Shown here: one piece after another, positions 39,384-51,300 of the stretch
Layout of the letters: every line of letters starts with the position of its first letter
Position numbering within the stretch: the first letter of the stretch is position 1
Assembly: GCA_012845835.1 (NCBI GenBank)
Contig: JABAKD010000005.1
Coordinates: 1,027,075-1,091,074, forward strand
From: Undaria pinnatifida
Taxonomy: Eukaryota > Sar > Phaeophyceae > Laminariales > Alariaceae
DNA: 64,000 bases
Direction of reading: 5' to 3'
The notes under the pieces: model-generated
The model's database searches: none
What the model saw: the letters and a program-made list of their open reading frames with translations, nothing else
Told to the model about the DNA's origin: nothing
Position numbers and translations under genes: made by a program

Positions 39384-42300
39384 TATCGTCATCATCATCA
39401 TCGTCACCATCATCATCATCATCCTCATTATCACCGTCATCATCATCACCCGCCACATGACTTCGAAGGCACTCGCTGGTGAAACCCGACCAACATTCCA
39501 TTCGCTAGTCCTAAAACAAGCGCGTTCGTAGAAGGATGATACTCTACCCGATACTTCCACACATGAGGAGCTCAACCGCACTATGTAGGTCGTAAGGTAT
39601 TTTTTTCCCAAAGGCTTCAACTCCTACCGCACTATAGAGGGATGACTCCCTAGGCTGTGGATTTTTCACGAGTTTGCCTTTACGTAGTGCTCCGCAATTC
39701 GGTGTCGGCGGTGTGGACGGTGTGGGGTGGGTGTGGATCCACTCAAACACAGTCTCAGAAAAATGGGGTGCACCTCTATCTATAACTGAAATGAAGAAGA
39801 ACGCGTGCACTGCCGTCAGTGAATCCTTTGAAGCATGAACAAGTTGGGGGGATACCCCCACTTTTACTACCACCTTTAAGCCACTTAGGCGAGTGACACA
39901 CATAAGTACCTCATTCGTAGCTGGACTTGAGATGCCGTTCTTTGATGGCACAACACAGTGAGAGCATTTTGCTACGACGGAGCTGTGCGGTATATATCGC
40001 GCAAATATGAAGGAAAAAGGCTAAGACCGCATAAAGTATTATACTGGTATTGTACAGTAGTCACTCGGCCGAGTGGCTCTGAGAGTCCTGCAAGAAGGGA
40101 ACTAGAGGTGACAAGATTGTCGCAGACTCGTCTACATAGCCACGATATTAGCCACAAACCTTTTCACCAGATAGGTTTTCCTGGTATTGGCTGGTCATGA
40201 TTCGGAGATCCTGTAGAAGTCCTGCAATAGTTTGCTGCCGTTGGAGGTCTTGATTGTCCCGCGTTGCTGGCATGAAGGATAGCAGACGATCATGTAGTGA
40301 CCGCTGTCCAGACTCTACTACAATTCCAGTGGAATCCTTCCTTACGAGTAGCATCGCGGAAAACAACAATAAGTTGATGTTTCGAAGAACTTACAACGCA
40401 GGGGTACAGTACGGCGACGCGGTAGGCTATCCGATAACCCGGTGTATGGATTGATATTTCAAGGCCGTTGTTGGTACATTATTATAGTGACGAGGTAGAT
40501 TTTTGCGACCAACAATCGTGAGGATTGATACCGCCTTCTTAGCCGGTTGATACCGCCTTCTTAACCGGTTGGCTGCAGATGATGGTAGTGTCTTACATCC
40601 AATGAGTGTACCCGGGCGAGTATACAATAATACTGCCCAAGTATAGACATACTGCAGTATGAGCGCGCCGACAAGATTTTAACGTCGCTATGACACCAAC
40701 CAACCTTATGCCACGCTGATCATGAACTGCCAAGTGTAGACATACTGCAGTATAAGCGCGCCAGCAAGACTTCAACGTCGCTATGAAGCCAACCAACCTT
40801 ATGTCACACTGATCATAGGGATTTAATGCAGCGCTCGCCGCTGAGCACAGGTTCTGTGTCCAAACTTCTTGGCGTGCCTCCCTGTAGGTTTGCCTGGAGT
40901 TCATACTATTAACAGTATATTTCTTGTTCACGTGCCTCCACTGTATGCGCTGCAGAACCGCATCACTAACAACGCCCGCCCCGCTCCCCCAACCAACACC
41001 TCACCCCGCGCCAACGCTAACACCTAACCGAAGGGACAGCATGTTCGCTGCTCGTCAGGAAGAGACCGATCGCTGTGCGCTCTTTCGAAAGGAGATCGCA
41101 GCTCTCGCAGCCGATTTGGATGTCGAGATGGAGAGGCTGGCGTCTGCTCTGCAGGCCAGGAGGCTAGAAGAGGAGGAGCTCAGCGAGGCAGAGGTAAGGA
41201 ACAAAACCCGCCGAGCCATGGGAATGCTGAAATCATCATCGCGACAAAAACGAAGGCACATGTGGGGTGGGAGATGGGATGACGCCTGTGACCACGTCTT
41301 GTTCAGAAGATAGGATGTAAAAGGGAGACCAAGCCAATAAAATCGCATACGAAAGTCCTCTCCTTGTAACTACTGTAAGTATATAATGTAAGTTTATAAT
41401 TTGTTTTACACTTGTTGGCTCTGAGTAGATGTTTTCTGCTCATGATAGCACCCGGTTGCTTGCTTTATCTATTTTGTACAGGTTTTCGGGCTCATCATGT
41501 TGGCAATCCGTTGCCTGCTTAAACGTTTTGGCAAAGGGGTCTGCGTCGGTGTTGTTGCTTCTCTCGTACGAACATTCATTTCTTTTCGCATCAAGGCAAC
41601 ACACTCGACGTTGCATCAAGTATTACAAGCGGGCGAAGGTCTCGAATCCATATCGCTACTTCCCGACAGACTCTCTCACTCGGTTGTTTAGGTCCGTGGA
41701 AGCAGGCCCACAGGTCAGCCGCGTAACTCCCCAATCCAGCTCCGATTTCCAGTATTCCAGTTGTTATAGCGAGCAACGAGGTTGGTCAACGACAGGCGAT
41801 ACGTGTCACGTGTATAGATCGTTTGACTTAGAGTTCTCTTTTGTTCACTGGTGGGGCTCAGAAGCCCCAGGCGGCACGTTTATTCCCGAAAGGGTTTCCG
41901 CACACAATGGAGAGTGTTCTTTGCCGGAACACTCCTCCACATCCCTATCTCTTTACGGCGGCAGCTTCTTCGACAGCTAGATATTCGCACTTTTATTCAT
42001 ATAGACCCTCCCCGCGGTATTGGTGTGTACGAGTGCCCCGCTTCGCAGTGCACCCTGGCCACCCCTGACAACCCCGCTGCAGCACCCCCCCCTGCTCGAC
42101 GCATAGCTATCATCAGCGCCAAGCGTGTTCCCAGTTACAGCCGTGCAACAGCATAAGTTCCTTGCGGAGGACTGCTTCTGCGTGCTTTTTCCGGCGCCCA
42201 AGCGCTGCAGCACAACATGCTAGTATCCAGCTGCCTGTTTTAGTTGTTCGGTATGGGCGTCTACGGCAGCTTTATAGGAGGAGGAAGAAGCACGGGCATA

Positions 42301-45300
42301 CGGAGATGTATTATTTAAAGTTAGTCATCTGACAAGGTACAGCATAAGCTTCAACGGATATCACCTCTAAACATTCTCACTAGCACTTATCACATCAAGG
42401 CAACAATCGACGTTACAACGCGCTAGCATGTAGATGCCTGTTTTGACTATTTCGCACAGGTGTCTTCGGCCTCACCTTCCCTATCGGAGCAAAAAGCACA
42501 ATCATGTACACCTCGTCACACCACGGCAACAACTTTCACTACACCAACATGCTAGCATTCAGTTACCTGTTTTCAGTCTTCAACATAGGTACCTGCGCTG
42601 GTACCACACCTTCTCTATAGGACGACAAAAGCACGAGCATGCGAACATCATCCCACCAGGGCAACAATCGACCCAACACCAACGTGCTAGCGCTGGACGG
42701 CCGGATTTGACCGTTTGGTATAGGTGTCTGCAGCGTTATGCTCACTCAACAAGGAACAAACACGAGCACGCTACACATATTGTCAGATCAATATCAACAA
42801 CCGTCGGTGTGCAAACAGCCACACGCATACGTCCTCGCTAGTACTCGCCTACCTGATCTAGCTGTTCGATATAGGTGTTCGCGGTGATGTGTTCTCTCAA
42901 GGGGGAAGAAGCACGTACACACGAACGTTACACGTCTTTTTCTTTGTCGGGCGTATACTCGATAATGGGTACCTGGCTACATACCTGATTATCGCCAATA
43001 GCAACCAGATGCGGTACCCGGCTACCCTCGGGTGCATACCCTATTTCCCCATCAACGCAACAACCGACGTAACGCCAACATGCTAGTATCCAGTGGCTTG
43101 TTGTTACTTGTTGTTGTAGATGTCCACGACGCCAATTTCTCTAATTGATGAAGAAGCATGAACATGCGAATATTAGTACATCAAAGTAATAACCGTCTGC
43201 TGTTTTCCTGATTTAATTGTGTGCGATATAGGTGTCTGCGGCGGTAGCTTCTCTCCAAGAGGAAGAAACAAGAGCGTACGACCGTGAGGCGCTGCTGGGC
43301 GAAACGATGCTTGCAGAGAGAGACAACGAAGACAGGTGCATAGTCGAAGCAGACCGTTCGCTCGCACCCTCCACCCCCCCCCCCCCCCCCTATCCCATCT
43401 ATTATCGTTCCACCGCTCTCGCCAGCTCCCTCCCTTTTGTAAATCAGATCCGAGATCACATAGGAAGCCGCACCCAATAACTGGGCAAACGGTTGCGGCC
43501 GCCATCGTAAGACGCGTCCCGGTGTTGAAATAAGACAAAGCCGATCAAGACAGAGGTCCATGTTGTTTGCGAGTTTTAGAGCGGCACACCTGTGACTCTG
43601 GTTACGACGAGGTTCCTCTCATATCCACCGCCCAGACGCTTCACTCGCGGAGTTCAATATCTAGGCCCGAAAATGACTTTGGCATAGTACGCAAGATGGC
43701 CATCGCACGACCTGCGTACGGTTAGGTGCTATTAGGTAGTACCATGCACTATTAAATGGTACGAGGTAGTAGTAGGTAGTACGAGATTCTATTAGGTAAT
43801 ATTAGGTATTGTTAGGTAGTGTTGGTACTATTTGGTACCATTGGGTACTATCAGGTACTGTTTGGTACTGGCAGGTGCTATTAGGTTTTACTGGGTGCTA
43901 TCCGGTTCTACTTGGGTATTTTCAAGTACCAATAGGTACTAGCCGATCGCCCCGGTGGCGTATCAGGTTATTCTCGACCCTGGTATAGATCAGTTTCGTG
44001 AGTTCGAGCCCCGCCGAGTGCATACTCGTATAAATTTGTGGGGACTTTTTCTTGCGCACAAATTGACGTGCGGAAAACGCGAGAGCGTGAGTTAGCAACA
44101 CTCGATGAAAAATCGACGAGCAGTGGGATTGCTGAACCCTATGCGCGATAAAAATTGAAGGCAAGAACCGGGGGGAAGAAGGGACGACACCTGTGACCAC
44201 GGCTTGTCCGGAAGCTGGAAAGTAGAAGTGTGCGAAAAAAAAAAGGTACTGATAGCTACAGGTACTATTTAATAGGTATACAAGAAATGGTATCGTGGAA
44301 ATGTAGCGACACTGGCTACTTCCTCGGTTGAGGATCGTAGTCAGCCATCAACAGACCATCAACAGACCATCAACAGGCCGTCAACAGGAGAAATAGCTGG
44401 GCCTCAAAGTGCTACGTACCTCTATCATCTTAGCGCGTGCATCCAACGGAGCGTGACCACTAAACAAAATTGCATGCCGTCTGCTTCGACCACGGAAAAT
44501 ATTTTTTGTCTTGAAATAGCATTGATCAATTACACATAGCCTGAGGGGGTTGCGAAAATTAGTTAGTTTATGTTGTACACTGCATGACAACAATTGAATA
44601 TCTTGATTAATGTCCATATTGGAGGGAGATGATACACCCCAGTGACTAAACATATGATGACTATGATAAGGATATAAGATGATAACATCGCGGTATTGAC
44701 CCTCAACAAGGAAGCATCCGCGCGTTGACGGTGAGGACCGGCTGCGACTTGACAACATATCTACGATTGTATACAGCGGGGGTGGGGTGTACGCGCTTCG
44801 CGCGTAGCCGTAGGCTCAAGACCATTGATCCTCGCCTCCTTTTAATGCTGGGACGGAGCACGTGGGGTTTTAACCGGCCAGGCACACATCGTGTACACCA
44901 AGCGCATATGGAGGGGGGGGGGTGGAATATAATTAGTCAATACTATGGTAATTCAAGACACGACTTCGTGTCCATTCCTAGTTTCCATGTCCGCACTAAA
45001 CCGTAAGACGCGTCATCCATGTACTTGTGTCGCGTCGCAGTCATCTGGAAGCATGGATTCAGCAGCAAGAGCGAGAAGGGGCCGCCGCCTTTGCTCAAGG
45101 CATTGCCGATGCAAGTAGGCAACTCCTGGAGGATAGGAAACGGTGAGGTTCCGAGCTACTACTATTGGGATGCTATTGCCTTGGAAGTCCAGTAATTACC
45201 CGAGAATACCGGTAGCTACCTGAGAATAGGTGATTGGAAGGTTCCCGTAGGAGTAGAAAAAGGGGAATCTTATGAGGGGAACAACAGATGGGCATTTGGT

Positions 45301-48300
45301 AGTCCACGAGTGTGTTGTCTTTCATCGGAGCATGGACATGGAATATGGTGCAGTCTTCAAGCTCTACGCAACTAAACTCGTGATTAACAAGAACTACACA
45401 ATAGCGTACCTGGCAAGGAAATAGTCAGTCTCCCCCTTACTACCTAATATTTAAACACTACGGTGCTTGGATTTGCGCTACTGGGGCCGAACATATCAAT
45501 GCCGTATTAATGATAGCGTACATGCTCTAGGGTACCTGGGCACATACCCGGGCATATACCCGAGTATACCAATAGCAATCAGTTGTGGTACCCAAGTACC
45601 CTAGTATACCCGAGTATACCAAAAACAATCAGTTGTGGTACCCAAGTACCCTAGAATACACGCCCTTGAAACATTTCTCAGCTGACAGTTATCCAATGTC
45701 TTCGGATCTGATATACATTGAGATTAATGACAATTTTAGTATTCGTGTGTTGTCGTCCTCCGACAATGTCGCGCAGATGCCGTTCCGACAGAAACATATT
45801 GTTCTTCCATTAAGTAGTAGTACCTATTCTACGACTGTGTTTTACGCTGTCACTTGTTCAATACCTAGCCCTTGGGGCTGTGACATTGGGCATAACAGCT
45901 ACAACTCATTTTCATAGTTACTCGGTAGATTATTGAGATGTTCACGAAAAAAAACTCACCAAATCGAAGTGCTACAATCGCTACCATAGCATGGCACGAG
46001 GTTATACTATAAAGTAAAGTCCACGCGCCTTTAGTCGCGTATCTTGATGTAAACAATCGGATCGAGCGTCACTTCTTGAGGTATTATGGCGGCGCGCATA
46101 GGGAACGAACGGCAAGATATCATATGGTATAAAGTATTCGCGTCTTTGTCCACGTCGTTGGACGTGACATTCCGATCGATCGAATCCCTCTTCTACGCTT
46201 AGAGGTGTCAACGTGGCACGCTCTCGACCAAGCTCTGCCATGTTTTATTGATGCTACGACGGTGGCAAAACGGCGCAAATAAATGTAGAGCGTAAACAGC
46301 AGAACAAAGGTATCACCAGTAAATCTTCGGCGGCCGATTCCTCGTCAATCGAACAGTATTCGCTGATATCACCAAGGCCTGGTGGCTTTAGCTTTACCAG
46401 AGACAATTCTGAATATGCGGGAAGAGGTCTAGCAATGTTGTTGACGGTTCTGCTGCAGTCACTCACCATCTAGACCCAGAGCAAAGGTTCGACATCTAAA
46501 CTCAGCAGAGCTAATAACTACTACCATATAATAGCAACGAACGTTCAGTCGCATCCCTCAACAGCCGGAAGAAAAGAAGCCTATGCTATTCACTACCCCC
46601 GACTGATTAACCGCCCAAACGAAGAACGAACTTCAGCTGGCTATTTTTCCCTCCGCGTTTTGATTGTCCAAATGCTGATCTCGTACAGATGGGTTGCTGT
46701 CACAAACGGATCAACCTCGGACACCTCCCAAGCTGGCGTGTCGTTCCTATTTGGATGGAGCCCTTGTGCAAGGAGCTCCACACCACCTTCCAATGACAAC
46801 CTCGATTGTTTAATCATCGTCGACGTTTTAACCGCCCAAACGTCGCTCACCGCTCGTGCAGGTGGGTCGACGACGTAAACGATTCAACATCAATAATCTC
46901 CCACGCGGACGCCTCCTTCTTGCGAAGCCCTCTCGCCTGGAGCACCGCACTATCTCCGACAACCCAACCGTCTGAAGACTGTTGCACAACCCAATCATCA
47001 GACGATCCCGCAACCCAAACACCAGACGACCCTTCAATAACAGCACCACACGAAGACCCTTCTACACTCGAAACATCAGAAAAAGACCCACACGGCACGT
47101 TTACACAACATCCCCGTCCGCTGGAACAACACAACAACGTGGAAGCATCTCAAGCGCCGGAAGAAACCTCGAAAGGCACTTTTACACAACACCCCCCCGC
47201 GTTGGGACAACCTAAAAAATTGGAGGCAATTTGGGCGGGAGTGCAAGCCCGCGAAACCGCAGCTCAAGTCGAACAACAAGCTTCTCTCGCGGCGCAAGGC
47301 GATCCTCAACCCCATGGGGTGCAGCAGTTAACCGCCGCGGCTAAAATTGAGATGTGTGCCGCCCAAAAACGAATAAATCGCGCGGAGTCTTTGGCCGTGC
47401 TGGCTCAAGAAGAATCAGAGGCTCGTTGGAAAGCATTTTTCCACAATGAGGTCGAGAAAACGAGATTGACGGCAGAGGCGGATGAGGCCGCCGCTAAACG
47501 GTGGGCCGCGCAACAGAGCGGCTCGGCCGATACGTTGTTCGCGGTGTGGCGCAGCAGAGAATGGAAAGTAAAGCATTGCCCAGCAGTGCCGGCTACGGTA
47601 ATAGGTAATGCTGTGGGGCTTGTACCGGGAGAGGGTGGTGATGGGGCAGCGACAAAAGCAGCTTCAGGATTAACAGCAACCGAAGCGCCAGCAGGGGTAG
47701 GGCATGGCGCTGGGTTTTCACTCATATCGGACGTAGCACGGTCTGTTGAACGGTCGATTGTTGAAGGAAGAGAAGACGATAGCCCCTCGGCAGCAGCGTT
47801 GGCAACCGCAACCGTGGTCGGAGTTGACGGGGGCGACCCCCTCCCAGGGAGAGGGGTAAACGGTTTGAGCGATACCTTGCCAACGGCTGAGCATTCGGTG
47901 GAGAATGAATCGGAGTTCCTCCTTTGTATCAACGATGGCAAGGAGGTTTCGATTGATGATCAAGAATTGACCGCGCAGCATATCGGTCCCGCTATTGAGG
48001 AATGTAACGAAGCGGGCAGTGGCCTTGATATCGACGCGGCGGAGCTAACGATCCCAGCGAGCGAGATGGAGGACGAGATGATAACGCAACCGGCATCCCA
48101 CAAGATCAACGGAATGAAATATTGCGCTCTCAGTGGAGGGGGACCCGATTCTGGTCCCATCTGCTTTCCAGAAACCAGAGAAGCTGATGAAACATTCCCC
48201 CACGACGGGAGTAACACTCCTCCGCCAGACGGTACACCCGCCGCAGTTGCTAAGGAGCTTGTTGTGTTCGTCGGGGAAACGATGTCCTTGCACTTATCGA

Positions 48301-51300
48301 CCGTACGACCTTCCTACATGGAGAACTTTGGTGTGGTCGAGCGCCGACGATGCTCGATTTTTACCTCGGATGAAGGGTCGGCGAGAGTGAACCGCTTTCC
48401 CGGCAAGGGGGACACTGATCGAGACATTGAAGAAGAATGGTTGAAAGCGCTGCAAAATATCGTCGAGGAGAACGAGGTGAATTATTGTTGTATGATCGGC
48501 TGCGAAGCAAACATATTGGTTTAAGGCGCTTTCGTTTTATTTAGTATCGCTCGTTCTTTCCATCATCTGAACGAGCCATGGTCACCGGTGTCATCCCTTT
48601 CCCCCCCCGGCATGTGCCTTCATTTCCACTGCGCGGAAGGCTCAGCATTACTTTTTCCCTAGGTGTTTCACGGCTCATGACCCGATCCGAGGATCGGGTC
48701 AGGAGGCTTTCGTATCCTCGTGGATCGAGCCGGGTCGGGTCAGGAAGTGCTCACAATCTCATTTGATTGGGTCGGGTCAAGAGGTGTTGAAATATCACGG
48801 GTCGGGTCGGGTAGCCTTGGCCCGACCCAACCCACGACAAGTGATTCGACCCGTAAAAAGTCTTGTTTGTTTTCTGTTCTTGCCCTTTGACGGACAGCTG
48901 TCATGGATCTCGCCGAAAACCAAATATCCCCATGCTAGACACAATGCTAGTACAGGGGCGGTCTCCATATCGTACCGATATATGCCAGTCAACAATACCG
49001 GCGCAGTAATCCGGACACCGGCATTATCGGGTATACTCCCGATACTGGCACTGGTATAACGGGTTCTCATCGTGCCAAGCAATTTCACCGGCACTATACC
49101 GGTAGTAGGCACTATTCAACCGGCACTATAGAGAGCCCCCCATCGCATATATATGCCACTATGTCAAGGCCTTCACATCGGGAAACCCCCACTGTATGCA
49201 AATAATGTGAAGGCCTTGACAGGACGAAATTACACCATCAAGACAGCCGTCAAAGACCTCCTTGTATTGTAACTAGTACTTTAAATCTAGAAGTGTCTTG
49301 ACGGGAAAAAGCCCAGACCGTCAACACGGCCGCTGAGGACCTGACCCCATTAAAACCAGTAGAACAACTCTGAAGAGGCCATGACGGCACAAACCTAACC
49401 CGTCAAAATAGTCGTCAAGCGCCTCCCCACATTAACCCTAGTACAACAGATCTAAAGGTGTGTTGAGGGGACAACAAGAAAGACCGTCACACGACGTGTT
49501 TCCGTGGAGTGGAAGTCAGCAGCTGTAGGCGCAGTGCCTTGGTAACATGAGGCGACAGATGGCAACGTTTTCGGGAAATCGAACTAGCGTGCTCTGTCCT
49601 CGCAGTAACTTGTTGAGGAAATGTAGTCCGTGGTCACAGGACAGACACTAAAAGAACTCCGGAGCCAGAGAATACCTCTGAGTGACATGAAAACAAAACA
49701 TTTTTCTAGCGCCGACGGATAAGGTTTTACCACAAAACCCTCCGTCAAATAGACGCAAGCCTAATACTCGTATAGTCGCTTTTTTGTCGTTAAATTTGTT
49801 TTCGGTCCAATGTTCCCAGCCTGCGTTTGTGAAGCCCAAGCTTAGAATAGGGTTCGAATAATTTATTTTCCTTCCCCCGGGCTCTGCGTTGTCCTTACAA
49901 CGTGACCGTCGCGCCGTCCATCAAGTTCCATTCGATGGTACTTCAAACTGGGTGCTGTCGTGCTGTGTTATTTTCGCGTGTATCGTAGAGCTAGGCTGGC
50001 GTACGCTGTGTCCCCAACGGGGCAGCTACGGACGCGACTTGGACCAAGAGCCGAATACGTTCATAATCGGGGAAAAGGCTACTGTAGAGTGTGTAGAGTG
50101 TGTACTCTCGTCTTTACTACGGAGTTTGAGCCACTCCCGCGAATGGCTCTGCACGAACTCCTAAAATCTTTGTTGGGTCAGTATAACAACCACTTCCATG
50201 GCGTTGCACATCGTGAAACCCCGAAAGGCGCAAGATCTTACCGCGCCAAGAGAGAGGGTAGGCAATCGCACGCGTGGCTTTTAGGTAGGGGAATGAACGT
50301 AACAGCCTAAATATAACTCTCTTACCGTGACACGTGGTCCGTGATGTTTTGTTAGTCGATGGAAGGCGTATAGAGCATTCTCTGCACGGCTTCATAGTTG
50401 GTGAAACGCGCATAGAGCACTCTTTGGAAGGTTTCGGGGGCCCCGCGAGCTGATTTCGACCCTACCCCTAACCCTATCCTCACTCCTAGCACGTAATATG
50501 TACAATGGCAAAGGTGATCCACTTGACGGAGCTAGGAAAAGTCACCGGATGGTGTAGACTATGCATTAAATGCTTATCTCAGAACCACACCGCTACTTGC
50601 CTGGTACTGTGGACGCTCGTCCCCTTAAACAAATCGATGAACAGATTGTTTTACCGATTTAATTCGTATAGTCTAGCCCTTACCATGTTTTTTTACTTCA
50701 TTACTCATCACGGCGAAGGTAATCGACTTAGCGGAGCTCGGAAAAACCATCGGAGTTCTTCCACGAGGAGCCGCTGTATTGTGCCTTGCCCACGACTGCC
50801 TCGTTCAAGACGCGGGGGGACTAGAAGGGTTCGTCAGATCCGAAGTTCTGCACTCTGCTACCATGGCGTTGGTAGCACTACGTCGAGGAATCCGAGCACA
50901 AGGAAAAAAACGCGTTTCATCGGCCGATGCATGCCTAGATAGAGACATACAATCGTCACCTATCTCCGCGAGGGGGGGAATATGCTCACGAGTGGGTTAT
51001 CCTGCGAGAACCGGCTCCATGATCGTCTCGACAATCGCCGAATTGGAAACGAAAGCAGAACTGGATGCTTATGGAGAAGAAGTGTGCGATGATCTCTCCA
51101 TGATTTTTTCACGCCCCGTTGGTGGCAATGCATCAGCTGACAAATCTCAGACTCCACGTATCCGGGCCGCACTACAGAAGCATGAGGCACTGCTGTCGCC
51201 TCAGAGTATCTGCGCTCTGACAGCGTTGCTTTCGTTCCGTGGAGGGCAATTTCTCATCTCCAGTAGCAACGGCAAAAGCGCTGGTGGTTTTCGCGACGAT

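Noticed and set aside
39151..39501. Poly-Asp, poly-Met and poly-Ser proteins
   Set aside because: They are translations of the ATC microsatellite.
41429..41980. 183-codon plus-strand frame
   Set aside because: It covers an exon 14 relic and intron sequence in a different frame; composition is Ser/Phe-rich and non-helical.
43948..44030. Functional tRNA gene
   Set aside because: A- and B-box-like words are present, but no cloverleaf with paired acceptor and anticodon arms could be drawn. The sequence continues into the repeated SINE body.
50455..50490. Telomere-like CCCTAACCC words (also 6955, 28750)
   Set aside because: Only two to three imperfect units at each site; chance or minor interstitial remnants.
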